Of a stretch of 64,000 nt of DNA, positions 11,340-25,493 are shown in pieces. The position numbers were made by a program, and so were the translations under genes. The notes beneath the pieces were generated by a model that worked only from the letters and a program-made list of their open reading frames with translations, did no database searches and was not told where the DNA came from. Origin of the DNA: Adiantum capillus-veneris (taxonomy: Eukaryota > Streptophyta > Polypodiopsida > Polypodiales > Pteridaceae); assembly GCA_014529385.2 (NCBI GenBank), contig CM043944.1, positions 85,029,884 to 85,093,883 on the forward strand, in the 5' to 3' direction. Numbering within the stretch: position 1 is the stretch's first letter; each line of letters opens with the position of its first letter.

Positions 11340-12560
11340 GGAAATTGTTGTATCATATGTAGGTACTCACCCTTCTCATGACAAGCCAAGTCGGGAGACA
11401 ACATACCTTGTATCAGCTCTCGTTTGACATTAGGTTGAAGTTTGGGTTGCATCAGCTCTTTAATTTTCTCATAAGGACCAGAGATATGCTCATTATCCAT
11501 AAGACCAAGAAATCATTGTTTCTCATCATGCTCTTTTTCAAGAAATAAGGAGGAGACATCTAGATCACTATCGCTGCTATCTTCCACCTTATTGGCATCA
11601 TCCCCATTGTTTTCTTCTTCACTTGAATACTCTTCTTCATCACTTTTCTCATCAAAATAAGCATCCAAAGATTGCTTGCTAGCCATGTAAAACCTCTTCT
11701 TATCACCCCTTCTATTGTAGAGAGTGATGGTACCATGTCTTCAATCCTATACAGCTTTGGTTGCCTGTAACCATGGTCTTCCAAGGATGAGAGGGAAAGC
11801 ACCAATACCCACGGGCATTACATGACAAAGCACTTCAACATCAAATACATACACCTCCAAGTCCTTTATAAATCTAAACCACTTTACTCTTGATTGGCTG
11901 GCAAGCTTTATGAAAAAACCTAAATTCTTCACCATGGGAGTCACAACTTTGATACACAAGCTTGAGTAATGACGCATACATGTGCACCTCCATCAATATA
12001 AGCCTCTCCAATGCACTTCCTCTTATGCCATGCATCCATACTAGGGCATATATCAGGTAGCTCATTCAAGGACATGACTCCCACAGACCCCTTGCAGGCT
12101 CCTTCTTCATGGGGTTGACTACATACTTCCATTGCCTCTTTAACTTAGGACACACCTTCATGAGTTGACCAAAGGTAACATCAGCCTTTCTACTCACCAA
12201 ATCAGCCCTTGGACTATAATTTGGTTGCCCTTCTCCCAAAGGAAAGTTGCATGCATTGTAATGTTGCTTGGGTTTTCTCTACTTCTTCTCTTTACCTGTA
12301 CCTATTTCAACTTGTTTCCCTCTTTTATGGCTGGGACTTACATCACTCCTGTCATGATGTCTTGTAACCCTCTTACCTATAGGCATGACCATAGCTCTCA
12401 AATAATACTCTTTATTCTCCAAACAAATTATGCTTACCACCTTTGTTTTTCCCTTCTCTTCAGTTGTCAAACGGCTTGGCCCTGCTTCCCCTGTAATCTC
12501 AATACCATAATCTTGAGCTCAAGAAGGAATTCGTGAAGGAAGAGGAAACATGTCACCACT
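11340..12560 (-). pseudogene. Gypsy B protease and flanking linker
   Basis: The minus strand encodes the region after the zinc knuckle of a gypsy polyprotein closely related to element A. It has a KR-rich linker (EEKGKTKVVS, MPIGKRV), then NELPDICPSMDAWHKRK, a retropepsin and an acidic tail. In this copy the protease is split over three frames by small indels. In unit 2 (35876-36262) it is open and shows AYIDGGAQVCVITQ, so the active site is DGG instead of DSG or DTG. The frame ends near 11345, just after HMIQQFPK, before any reverse transcriptase, and runs into the GA tract. Confidence 0.75.
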
Positions 12561-13363
12561 CATTCTCTTTGTCTTATCACATTGAGGGCTTTTATGACCC
12601 CATTCACCACAATTATAACACTGAAATATATTCCCTCTTCCAGCCATGCCTCTTCCTCTACCACCTGTAACCCCTCATTTCTTCCATAGCCACGACCATA
12701 TCCATAGCTTTGACCTCTTCCACCTCCCATCATATGCACACTAAGATTCTTCATAAGACCTACAACCTCTTGCATCTCTTTGCGAAAAGCATTCACATCA
12801 TGAGAAGCTTGTTGATCATAACCTGGCTCCCTAATGAGGACCCTTGGTTGCTCTACAACATTCATATCAACCTTTGACTCAACATTGATTCCAAGTTGAT
12901 GAAGAGGCTCTACTTTCCACTCTTTATTCTTTGCAATTTCAACTACCTCCTCAAAGGTCCTTGCTTGCTTAAGCTCCACCTTCAAGCATAAACTACTCCT
13001 CAAGCTTGCAAAGAACCTATCATTCTTCAATATGGATGGAGGAATTTCACCCCCCAAAGATGTACACCACTTTGTCCATAATGCATCGAATGCCTTCACA
13101 AAGTGTTCTATAGTCTGGCCTTCACCCTGTACCAAGCCTTGAATAGACCGCCATACCTTTTGTGGGTCTTCCACATGTTGAAAATGTGTAAGAAAAGCAT
13201 GTCTTACCATTTCATAAGTCAGAACTTGAGGAGGTTGGGCTGATTGTTGCTCCTTTTTGTAGCCTTCCAACCATTCCCTAGCATCTCCATTCAAATAGAA
13301 GTAGAAGATTTGCAACACCAACACTTGGTCTTTCTTGTCAGCAAGAAGGCAAGCAAACTCCAT
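12560..13363 (-). pseudogene. Gypsy B gag
   Basis: The 267-codon frame carries the Retrotrans_gag capsid region (FYFYLNGDAREWLEGY, HFVKAFDALWTKW) and a GGGRGQSYGYGRGYGR basic stretch. Near residue 235 the frame slips, so the zinc knuckle (CYNCGEWGHKSPQC) is encoded in the neighbouring frame around 12570-12625. The upstream part of gag (13364-13480) is broken by stops. Element A has the same order of segments, which supports a shared lineage. It lies directly inside the gypsy B LTR. Confidence 0.75.
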
Positions 13364-13494
13364 TCGCTCAATGAAACCTTTTGCAGTTTTAGTTTATTTA
13401 CCAGTAAACTCTAGAAAACTAAGCACCATGTCTTCCAAAACCTGTAAATCGAAGGTAGCTTGAAGCAATTCCTGAGTGGTGGGCACCAAAACAC

Positions 13495-14458
13495 TGTTGG
13501 ACTAAAGAAAAAGTGGGACGCCTCTATAGCTATATAGCCCAAGAGCATTCAAAATTCAACCTTAGCACCAAAATGTATACCAAAAACACTTTTAGTAAAC
13601 CCCAACCAAAAGGCCTATGCCCCCTTGGGAATTTACAAGCACACGCCCACCCAAAGGACCAAAGCATATATGAGCAAAACCCTGTCAAAGCACCGATTTA
13701 CAGCACACGCCGACCAATGTATATGAAGACAAGGGACTCCCCTTTCAAAATTGAACATCACAAACCCATAACTTCAACATCAACTCCTTAATTCATAGAT
13801 GTATGCCCTCCCAATCTGTCTACACATAATTTGCCACTAGGCTGCCGCCATAGCCATAACCCTATAGAGAACTAGTCGTAACTTGAAGAGAACAACTCGA
13901 ATTGGGCACTTTAAAGCGTGGAAGAAAGATTGAAAAATGAATGGCAAGAAAGATGAAGATGAACAAAATTGAATCTATACACCGCTACATGCAAAATTGA
14001 TGCAAACATAGAGTGGTCCCGGTACGACTACACGTAGAGAAGGCAAGGTGAGGACAAAAACTGCATCAAAAACCATAAAGGAGGAACAACGAGATAAAAA
14101 CTACAATTTTTTGGACTTTGGCTGACCTTTTCTAAGTTTGTACATCAGTTTTATATATATACATGATGTCTCACTTCAAAAAACTCACTAATGGACACAT
14201 AATAATTCAACAACTGGCGCTATGCTAGTGACTTGCCATGCAAGTACATGTGCTTGCTAAAGCAAGATAAAAAACCCACAAACCAAAGTCCACACACCCT
14301 TTTGACATCAAGCGTCATGTCTATATGTAGAAATTTACAAAAAATGGGGTGTCAAAAATGCACCCAACGGCGTGAACTCAAGGGTTTGTTGAGACCTTCA
14401 CAAAAATGCACAATCTACTGCTCCATTGTCATTTGAGGAGCATATCATTGTTAGGACA
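13495..14458 (-). repeat. LTR of gypsy B (unit 1)
   Basis: 964 bp with element-strand ends TGTCC...CCAACA. The primer-site-like string TGGTGCCCACCACTC lies just outside, in the direction of gag. The copies at 715-1603 and 37374-38343 are nearly identical. The other LTR of this element is not found, because the element is cut off at the GA tract near 11340. Confidence 0.55.
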
Positions 14459-14810
14459 CAAATTTGGTGTAGTACTCCTCCAGTGAGAGCCCTAATTGGC
14501 GTAAGCCAAAGAATTCATTCATCTTAATAGCGTGATGTGCAAGAGGGAGATAACATTATTTAATTTCCTGCTTCATCTTCCCCCAAGATGGGTTACCGGT
14601 GGGATTGTCTCTACAATGTTGTTTTCGCCAGAGTTTAGCATCTCCACTGAGGAGGAACATACCTAGAATTTCTTGATTCTCCTGATAATCCCTACTACTG
14701 CAAGAAAGTAGTCATCCATGGCATCCAGCCATGCTTCAGCATCACGCTCGAGGTTGGGTCCTTCTCCCTTGAAGATGGAGAGTTGGACTAGCTTTAGTAA
14801 TAGTTTCTTT
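14459..14810 (-). pseudogene. Gag C fragment (unit 1)
   Basis: Same gag piece as 1604-1960 and 38344-38685. Here small deletions (around 14697) break the frame. The left edge coincides with the LTR boundary. Confidence 0.55.
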
Positions 14811-14928
14811 TCTTGCGTAACTATGTAAATGCTATTTGTGCAAGTATTACCCTGAGATCAAATAGTGGAATTTATTACTAAATGAGGGTCTATCTTGTTT
14901 AAGATTTCAAATTCATCTCATACTCAAA

Positions 14929-15192
14929 CTAAATGAAGACAAATTTCAAACCATAAACAAAACAACTTATAGCATACCCATGAAAACCGTAGTGGGTACA
15001 AGAGTTGATACAATACATGAAGGTCCTACTATGTACAAGAGTGAAACAACCCTGTAGTAGATTCCTGTGGACTATGGGTGGGTTGGATATAGGATCAAAA
15101 TATATAACATCTTCTGGCCCTCTAAAACTAGGGCCTACACCCAAGGGTCTAATCCTACCTGAGTAGATTACTTTAGACACCTCATCAAACAC
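14929..15192 (-). other. Conserved unidentified frame (87 codons)
   Basis: The minus-strand frame begins MFDEVSKVIYSGRIRPLG and is identical in length in unit 2 (38825-39088); unit 0 has small differences that disturb it. I do not recognise the protein. As both copies come from a recent duplication, the open frame may be chance. Confidence 0.3.
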
Positions 15193-16231
<1,039 letters not shown>

Positions 16232-16772
16232 ACACACCCTTGCTTATTAGATATAGATACTATTCTCTATTTTGGCCCTTATCCAGTCACGACCTTTGGC
16301 TCACTATACGAGCTGATAGTGTCGATTCCTATATCTACGCCATGACGGCATTCTGGAAGACCTTGTCGGATCCCTTGGCTTGGTGATACATCCTGGTGTT
16401 GCCCGCCCTTCTCAATGGTGTGCAGTACACACACAAAGTCAATAAAGTTCTGAGCACCCACTCACTCGAGGAAAGATTTGTACAAATATGTCCAGAGTAT
16501 CTCGCATTCTCTGATTGTCTCTATCTTTAGAGAATGGACCTTTCCCTTCTTGGAGACTTTTTCCCTTCTCACGGAATCAATACACTGCTTCTCTTGCATA
16601 CACTGCTTCTTGGAATTGTTCTTTCCACAAGTCTTCTCCCTTGCTTGATAAATCTAGAACCCTAAGGGAACACACCTCACAGCTGGTCTCTTTTGGATTA
16701 GCTGGAGCTCTGAACTGGCGGTGGACTTGAATGAGACAACTCACATAATGTGGAGGCTCGTAATGAAGTCAA
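16232..16772 (+). mobile_element. ~541-bp insertion in unit 1, absent from unit 0
   Basis: Unit 0 reads CCACACCCAC directly followed by TATAGG (3341-3356). In unit 1 the same two strings are separated by 541 bp plus a repeated CCAC (16228-16231 and 16773-16776). This fits an insertion with a 4-5 bp target duplication. The insert is more GC-rich than its surroundings and encodes nothing I recognise; a 60-codon frame lies on the minus strand (16279-16461). Its ends do not form clear inverted repeats, so the class is unknown. Confidence 0.5.
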
Positions 16773-16890
16773 CCACTATAGGTATTGGTGCATAAAAATG
16801 ACCCCTCTATTTCTGCATTGCCACACACCCTTCTTGCTTGGTACTTCCCCGCGAGCTAACAGAGGAGAACACGACCACACACACCTGGGA

Positions 16891-16891
<1 letters not shown>

Positions 16892-16981
<90 letters not shown>
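16892..16981 (+). repeat. (TC)n-(CA)n microsatellite
   Basis: TC run of about 37 bases passing into a CA run of about 53 bases; a longer version of 3489-3560. Confidence 0.95.
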
Positions 16982-16984
<3 letters not shown>

Positions 16985-18006
16985 CATTTGTATGGAGCTC
17001 TCCTACAAAGTTACTCAAGTGCAGGCACTTTTGACGATACCTCGGTGAATCTCCTCTTCTGCTATTGCTCTGCTGCGGGTTACTGCTCATGATAGATAGA
17101 CTATGGCGCTCTGGTTGCGAAGCATTGGACCTTATGCAATTTTCCTCACATGCCCATGACGTTTTCGGTAATTTGTCACACAACATGGTAGCATGGCTTG
17201 TGTCAGCTGATTCCTTCTCCATGTTGGCTTTCATCGCCTCTCAAACACACAACAAGATGGACGGATTGTACGTCTACGGGGGCAATCGACATCCAACATT
17301 TTTCAACTAAACCTTGTCTATTTCGGAAAGGAAAAATATCGACATACAGGTAGGTGCAATTGCACCTACTCAGTATATTTTGGGTTTTTGATAAGTAATA
17401 AGTTTTCGGAATGAAAAACAATTGAAAACTGCAAGTAGTAGTGTCCATTTCCAGGTTTTTTACTTAGCATAATTTGAAGTTTCTAGATTTTCTATTCACT
17501 GATGTGAGTTCGCTTTTCAACTTGCCGATCGTTTCTATCAGGTTGCATATTGTTATTACTAGGTTGTTGGGACATGAAGTCCTTGGCCTTCTGTACCCAG
17601 TTAGTACGTGGTTAGAGTTCTTTAAACATTACTTTTTCTGCTCAAGATTTGGAGAAAGTGTACAAGAGGAGTGTTTGGACAACTAATCAGCTGGAACTTA
17701 ATGATAAATGTGGTTTTTTCTCATGTCATGCAATTCATATAGAGATCGGGTGGTAAACCATACTAATTCATTGACGTGAATGTATCAAGGCTGGATAAAA
17801 CAAAAAGAAAAAACAACCTTTGGCTGTGGAAATGAGTGTTAGTTCTGTTTTTCATACAACCTCATGTGAGGGTCTCATGGGAGATGACATTGACTCGATT
17901 TTTTGAAATGATTGAGCATATACAAAGGAAATGCTGCCAAAATTTTGAATGTTTATTAACCTTAAAATAATGAGGACGGTCGTACGTTCAACATGTGGAT
18001 TCTATA

Positions 18007-20383
18007 TGAGTGATGGTTATCGAGAGCACCATCCTATACGCATGTCCTATTCTTGAGTATATGAAAGAAGCAGATCCGGAGTGAAGGAAGGCATTGTTAT
18101 GACTCACGAAGATTTTTTGGTTGAACTTTTTGATGGTCTCTTTTATGGCTGAGCTCTAAAACCTATATCAAGGTGTACATTCATTTTAAATTCATTTTAA
18201 TTACATAGATTGAAAGTTGGGATCTCAACAACAGATTGGTAATGTTTAACTATTCCAAAATCTAGATTTTCTTGAGGTGGAAAAAGGCTAGCTTTTGGGT
18301 GCTTGTTTGGATCCACATACATGTCTCTTTTGATAATATATATGGTAAAGTATTGGTTTGTGGATTTGTTATTGATATCGGTATATAATTAAAGCCAAGT
18401 CATGATGATATTTATGGCATATTGATATTGATGAAATGTTTGCAGGGCATTCTTATGAATTGGGATGATTGGGGTTTGGAAAACCGAGCCTCAGTAAACA
18501 ACTTGAAAAAACATATTGACTGCATATTGGTACTGATGAAATGTTTGCAGGGAATTCTTGTGAATTGGGATGATTGGGGTTTGGAAAACTGAGCCTCAGT
18601 AAACAACTTAAACAAACATATTGAGTGGTTACACTTACTATGTGTAATGGTTAACTTTAGCAGTTTGAATTGAGGCTTAGCTTCATGGTTTTTGACATGA
18701 AAATAATGCATTTACTACTTTTTAATAATTTAACTTTGGATTGGTTGCTAGAAGCCTTAAACCTCATGTGAGGGTCTCAACAGAGATGGCATCGAATGGA
18801 TTTTTGATAAATTGTCCATTTTACAGAGGAAATGCTGCACAAAATTTTACCTTTTTCTTTTAATTTTTTTTTAATCTCTGCTAGGATGTTAGTTTCTTTG
18901 TAATTTTGGACACCGATAACAAGGGGAAGGGGTCATTGACACCTGTTTTCCTAAGTAATGCTAGTACTGACGTGCTTGTGTTCTTGGATGGTGGCAGGTA
19001 AGAGATTCTTTCCTTGGGATTACAACAAAAACTGCAGCAGTAACGGAAGATTGTCCAATGTACCAGCTGGATCCTTCTACATGTAAATGTAGTGGAAGCT
19101 CATCCCAAAGGATGGGCACATAAGATACGACACTAAGATATTATACTGTAGTGATCAAAGATCAAATTTTTGATCTAAATGATTGTATTATCCATTAGAT
19201 ATAGAATGTTGTATTGGTGTATATGACATGATAATTGAGGTTTATGACATCTTGTTTTAAAATATTGTTATTTAATACATTATTTAATACAATTGTCTAA
19301 GTATGGTTCAATTACGAGGGGATTTTTCATACTTAAACACACACACATACACATATGTTTCTTTCATCTGTGGCATAATGTTCTAAGAATGGATACTTGT
19401 TGATATTTAACACTACATGGATGATAGGTATAAATCTAAAAGGTTTTAAGTAGGACATGGATAACAATTGATACGTTCATTGACACCTGTTATATGTCTG
19501 TTATCTTGGTTATATGAATACAAGTGAGTACTTTATCTTTACTTATGATGTTTTTGGCTAAGTTGTCCATCACCGTCAAACCTAGCCTCTTTCACTTCAA
19601 AATAAGTTGTTCTTGACTATCTTATGTACAAAACACTAGAATGATACCTCATTCTCACTATGATGTACAAAAATGAATCAAAGACTGAGTTGTTTTTGTG
19701 CTAATCATTGTCTATAGTCTAAAAAGCCAACTGTCTTTTGAATTGTTACGTTCTTTTGTGTATAAGTCTAAAAACAACAACATCAACACACACACACACA
19801 CACACGTTGTCATGATGTCGTACGTCTAAGTGGAGAATTTCATGCATGAGTCACATATTTAGTGTTTTTATGAGTGCTTGGAATATGGTTGGGAGCATAG
19901 CATTTTAGCACGATGGCAAGCTTGCAATGGCCCTCATGTGGCATGGGAATGGTTTTTTATATCACTTCTTGAAGTTTGAAGTCGTCAATGTCAGAAGCTT
20001 TTGGAGTGAAGATTATGCTATGGGATTTGACATCGACTGACGGTATCACTCATGCTGATGCAAGAGCGGTTGAAGCATTCATGAACTATAAGGTTGTGCT
20101 TGGCGAAGCTTTGGTCAATATTTGTGCCGAATAATGTGTGCTTAAAGAGCTAAGCTAGATCAAGGCTATGGTGGTGTTTTACATACTAGTCATCGACAAA
20201 CTCAAGGAGGCTACAAAAATAATGGAAGTACGCAGGGTACCTACCATAGTGTTTGTTATACAAGCCAAAGGTGGTGCACTCGTGAAAGCACAAAAGGTTC
20301 TTGATGGGCTTTATTTTTTTATCGATTGAATACATTGAATACGGCGATGGCCAACTTGAAGGTGGATGAGCATGTGAATGCTT
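18007..20383 (+). other. Spacer present only in unit 1, no clear gene
   Basis: This 2.4 kb is missing between P and Q in unit 0 and falls in a larger deletion in unit 2, so it occurs once here. It includes a ~105-bp sequence present twice in tandem (18412-18622). Short open stretches such as 19011-19095 on the plus strand (ending CPMYQLDPSTCKCSG) and 20030-20330 look weakly protein-like, but I cannot assign them. A CA run lies at about 19787-19804. Confidence 0.45.
18412..18622 (+). repeat. Two tandem copies of a ~105-bp unit
   Basis: GATGAAATGTTTGCAGGG starts at 18430 and again at 18535, and each is followed by the same ATTGGGATGATTGGGGTTTGG string. The copies differ at several positions, so the duplication is not recent. 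TTTGCAG followed by an open stretch resembles an intron-exon border, but no protein family is recognisable. Confidence 0.8.
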
Positions 20384-20822
20384 GCTTACTGTTTAATAGA
20401 ACACAGAAGTTATTTTGGGAATAAGAAAACGATGAGCTCCATAATAATAAAGGGTCGGGTGACTTAAAAGCATGGGAAATCGTCGTCATAAAGGTTGACG
20501 AGCGCGTCACTGTCACGACAACCTTTGTGGTGAGGGCGACAAGGAGGAGAATAGAAGGCCTCTTTGCGTCCCATAAAAAAGCTGCAGACCGATGCTGAGA
20601 AGCCAACGAGCAATAGTTAACGCTGATGAGCAAGGATTTGAAGCTACAAACAGTTCCAAGGGAGGTCGCTTTTGGCAAGAGCGACGAGGAGGAGGGATTA
20701 AGCAAGAGACGAGGGCGGACGTCAAATGGGGCATCGGAGAGCTGCACTATTGGGGTTGTCTCATCAAGGAGCACTACGAGCAAGAAAAGGAGCATCAACT
20801 GTAGAAGAGCTCTAGGAGCACC
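20384..20822 (+). repeat. Block Q, unit 1
   Basis: Homologous to 4584-5031. The plus strand has a 94-codon frame (20626-20910) with VPREVAFGKSDEEEGLSKRRG, and its equivalents in unit 0 are frameshifted. No known domain is visible. Confidence 0.7.
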
Positions 20823-23800
20823 AGGCTGTCGAGTAGCAAAATATAGAGCTTCTGACAGAGATAAGCATGGCCGCAGTGCAGTGAAGAAGGAAGAAGGGTA
20901 CCTGAGCTAAGGCTCTGTTTGTCGGGCAACTTCTTGATGTGTATTTTACTCGATATTTCTATAAGCACATACTAGGAGTGAAAGTGACTTATCATGATAT
21001 TGAGGTTGTAGATCCAGACTTCTATTCCTACTTCAAGTTTGTATGCCTTGTGGTTGCTAAGGCTCTGAGAAGCCGTCGAGCAAGGAGAACGAGAACAAGG
21101 CTAGCATGGAGCTGGTAAGGCAGTCTACAAGGGATGTGAAGTCGACTGAGTTGCAGGGTAGTTTACAAACATAATGCAAAGACGGGGTGTTGAAGTTCAC
21201 AAAGCTATGTCAAAGGAAAAGTAGTTTTTAGCAATTTTCAGAGGTGTGTTTGAGTGAAAAGAAGACCGAAGCAAGCAACAGCAAAGTGAGTGCACGTGAA
21301 GGTGGTCGAGAAGAGTGAGGGAAGGGCATTGAGGCCATACAGAATCGGCATTTGCACTTCCGCTCAGTCTCCACGAGTTCAAGAGCACTTGTTGCCTATT
21401 GTGATCAAGTTATTTTTTTGTATTCAGATTTTAGTTCATTAAGAAATTTAATTCAAGGTGTTCTTTTGTGCTATATTCTCTTGAGATGTGCATCTTTCTC
21501 AAGAGGAGAATAGCAGACCTCTTTCCATCCCATGAAAGCTGCAGATCAATGTTGAGAAGTCAACGAGCGGCAGTTAACGCTGATGGGCAAGGGCTTTGAA
21601 TCTACAAACAGTTCCAAGGTGGGACGCTTTTCGCGAAGGCGACGAGGAGAGGAGCCATAGGCAGGAGCCGACGAGGACGAGGGCAGCTAAAAGCACGCGA
21701 AGAGACAGCGAGCAAGGACGATCAGAGGTGATTACTGCCTTGAAGGTTGAGGAGCGCGTCACTGTCAGGGCGGCTTTTGTGGTGAGGGCAACAAGGAGGA
21801 GAATAGCAGGCCTCTTTGCGTCCCATGAAAAAGCTGTAGACAAATGCTGAGAAGCCAACGAGCAGTAGTTAACGTTGATGAGCAAGGGATTTGAAGCTGC
21901 AAACAGTTCCAAGGGAGGCCGCTTTTGGCGAGAGCGACAAGGAGGAGGGATTAAGCAAGAGCCGAGGGTGGACGTCAACTGGGGCATCAGAGATCCGTCG
22001 TGCACGGCCGTCAAGCAGCAGGAGCATCAACTGCGGAAGAGCACGCGAGGGCCGAAAGTGTGCAGGGGATACATCAACAGGAAAGGTTGACAGAGGGCAT
22101 CATCAAGGGCTGTGCGAGGTCAAGCAGCAGGACACCAAGAAAGCAGGGTCGCATGAGCAATTTGCAGGAGGTGATCTTCAACGAAGCTAGTGAGGAGCAT
22201 GAACTACAGTAGAAAACCACCGTTGAAGAGGAAAGCCGTCAGACAAGACAACGCGGGATCGTGAAGTCAAGCAAGGAGATGAGAGAAGGTGGTAGGTATT
22301 GTGCCTGCACTAACACCAAAAGCAGTTTTGAGCCTTTTAAAAAAAAGAAGACTTATTATTTTAAAGATGTTAAGAGTCCGTTCTTATGCGAAATCTCAAC
22401 CAAGAGGATCGTCGAGCTAAAGAGTGCCAAGAGCAACAATACAATGAGGAGGAGATGACGTTCATTGAGTTGACAACATGCAATGTTGCAAAGCTAATGA
22501 AGAGTTGAAGTAGACAATGTTGGCGTACTATTTGGAGGCCGCCGACAAGCAAACAGTGCAAGGAGCAGCATAAGATCTTCTACGAGATCCTAGCTACAAG
22601 ATTCAGCAGCATTGTTAAAACTTCTTCGAGATTCAGCAGTGTTAAAGCTTCTACGAGATTCAACAGTGTTAAAATTTCTACGCGATATCTTTCAAAAAAA
22701 AAAGAAGAAGGGATTACCTTGGTGAAGTGATGACAAAGTGAGTACTGCACGTGAAGGTGGTCGGGAAGAGTACGGGAAGGGCATTGAGGCCATATAGATT
22801 TTGCATTTGCACTTTTGCTCATAGTCTCGGCAAGTTCAAGAGCACTTGTTGCCTATTGCGATCAAGTTATATTTTTGTATTCAGATTTTAGTTCATTAAG
22901 CAATTTAATTCAAGGTGTTCTTTTGTGCTATATTCTCTTGAGTTGTGCATCTTTCTCTCACCGTTTCCCATAGCGAGCAACCTGATGCTAACCCTCGGCT
23001 CAATTCGTGAACATAAACATCCCCCGACAACGCGTGCGCATGTGCACACACACACACACATTTAAACATGACAGTTTGATTTTACCCTTAGTAGAGGAGA
23101 GCTTTCTGTCTCAGTTCAATTTCTTGTTCGGGATCCCTATCTTGTATTTTCATCCTTGGTGGTCGATTGGCAGCCCATACTCATTTCCGTTCTCGTTCCA
23201 AAGACTGAGTTGTTTTTGTGCTAATCATTTTCCTTAGTCTAAAAAGCCAACTATCTTTTGAATTCTTATGCTCTTTTGTGTATAAGTATAAGTATAAAAA
23301 CAACAACATCAACACACACACACACACGTGCACGCACGCACATGCGCGCGTGTGCACACACACACACACACATCCAACTTCCCATAAGGCAAATGGGAGC
23401 TACTTTGGACAAGTGGCATAGCCAAACTTAGAAGGACTAGAGTCAGCTTGCTAAATGTGGTGGATTGTATTAACCTTATACTTTTACTTTTCCCTTGCAT
23501 TAATTAAAAACCATAGTCTTATCGTCAATTCAGCTAGCTCTTCTACAAGACCTTTATACTATCCTTTTGAGTTTATATGAAGCTAATACGGGCTAGTGCC
23601 TACCTACTTATTTAGAACCTATCATAAATTAAGATGGACTCTGGTAAACTTAACCTTATCCTTGAGCTTTGAAGCTACACCTCCTATGTAAAACCTTATC
23701 ACAATCCTTGGGAGGTTCTATGAAGCTAGTCCCAAAACCTACCAGATTTAGACCTAGTAAATTTAGACTATCTCTGGAAAGTCCAAATTCACCCTAAGGT

Positions 23801-24222
23801 TTCCCAAACTTCATTCTGAGAGTCTAATGAATAAATTTAATTACTTAAAATTTACACGACTAGTTTCTATTCTTAGACTCCTATAAATGCTCTAGATAGC
23901 TTCCTTTGTCTTGTACCTTTAATCAAGGTTTCTCTTTGAGATAGACATATCCTACCTTAATATGTAACTTTGACTTGGGATAATTAAATAGCAATTATCC
24001 TTGATCTTTTATAGATTTCTTTCCTTTGGTCCCAAGCCTTTGACTTAAATAAGTCTAGAATCACTTTAAACAAGTTCTCTTGTTCTCTCTTTTTTTTTCA
24101 AACAGTTTAGAAATTAATCTTTATGAAAGTATTTAGCAAGACTAATGGTACTTTGATTATCACATCAAAGTGATGTACTCGATAGTGGAGGATGACTAAT
24201 ATCACCAAGTATTTGTTGTAGT
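20823..24222 (+). repeat. Block TU, unit 1
   Basis: The region 21995-24222 is homologous to 48200-50395, and parts recur at 60430-61377. The left part contains two further Q-like motif copies (21535-21640 and 21840-21960). A short tandem motif, TGTTAAAGCTTCTACGAGAT, is repeated about three times at 22612-22685. CA/TG runs with alternating GC (23036-23061, 23311-23371) lie in the right part. Small basic, charged frames (for example 21891-22190) differ between copies, and I recognise no gene. Confidence 0.8.
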
Positions 24223-24890
24223 CATACTAACTCTCAAGATGCTAAAAATGCAAGTACATATTTAGCCTCTATGGTAGAAATTGTTACACATTTTTGCTTC
24301 TTGTTGGTGTAAGAACCAAGACATCTATTGACAAAGAAACGATTTCAATGGTAGAGCACATTGATAAGTAAGATCTTTCACAATCTACATTTTTATATCT
24401 CAAAAGGTGAAGTGAAATCATAGAATTCGAGAAAATTTGCAGCAAAGTGAATGTCAGGAGATGAGTGTTCAATCCAACAAATTGGAGACATCCAACAAGG
24501 CTAGCATAAGGTTGATGTGATGCTAATCCTCCATCTTGTTTCACAAGTTGAGATTTTTTTGTAGAACTCACAATACAAGGAGTAGTTATAGCAGAATCTG
24601 CGGAGGCTAGGCCATTTTTTTTTAATAATGTCCTGAATGTACTTTGTTTGACAAAGTTTCCAAACACTCTTCTCAGGATACCATTGAATTTGAATACCAA
24701 GACATGAGTGTGTGTCTCCCAAATCCACCATGTCTTGATGCCGAAGACAAAACCTTCTCTACTTATTAAAGAAAGTTGAGATTGTTGGAAACAAGTATGG
24801 TGTCATCCACACATAGAGCACGAATAACAAAACTATCTTTTTCCCATTTGATATATGTTAGCATTTGAGTAACAAGAGATAAAACCTTTA
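24223..24890 (-). pseudogene. Copia RT/RNase H fragment (block S, unit 1)
   Basis: Same decayed copia polymerase end as 5032-5700, with CVDD, SCLGIQIQ and TKYIQDIIKKK still readable. Frameshifts divide it between two overlapping frames (24284-24700 and 24501-24731). The uninterrupted CACTA target sequence lies at 24700-24702. Confidence 0.75.
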
Positions 24891-25462
24891 AAGGAGACTA
24901 AGAAATATCATCTTGATGCTCATCAATATAAGGTCTTTAAAGAGTATGTCAAAGGTAACTAAACTTTTATGTGATCCCTCTTTGGGTTAGTTTTATGATA
25001 TTTATTGCAAAAAAACTAAGCATTATGACAAAAACTCTCATTGTCTTAATTTAATTGGAGTGAGTTATTTGAATCTTGTAGGTTGACATTTAATCTGGAT
25101 CTTCAATGACAAGGATGGGACGAAAAAAGAAATCGTACGGATTTAGTTGTGTGTATCTTAGAAGTTGCAATAACAAAAAATTCTTAGTAATGAGATCATA
25201 ACAGAAGATTTTGTAGTAATGAGATCCTTGTGTTGGGACTGGTTTTATGCTCCGCCTCTGTTTGTTGGCGGGATGGGATGTAAACACCTTTATTGTTGCT
25301 TTTGTCACGAGAGGACATTCTCTTCTTGGTATTTGATTTAAGTTTGCATATTAAAGGTGACGCTCTACTGGCAGTAGCCCCCTTGTCCTTTGAGATCCTC
25401 ATGGTTGGAGAACTGATGCAAGAGAGTAGAGCAGCTATGTTGCAAGTGCATGTGATGCTCAG

Positions 25463-25493
<31 letters not shown>

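Noticed and set aside
12165-12536. 123-codon plus-strand frame, identical in length at 36295-36666
   Set aside because: It lies antisense to the gypsy B gag-protease linker, whose minus-strand translation aligns with element A (EEKGKTKV); the plus frame is a shadow.
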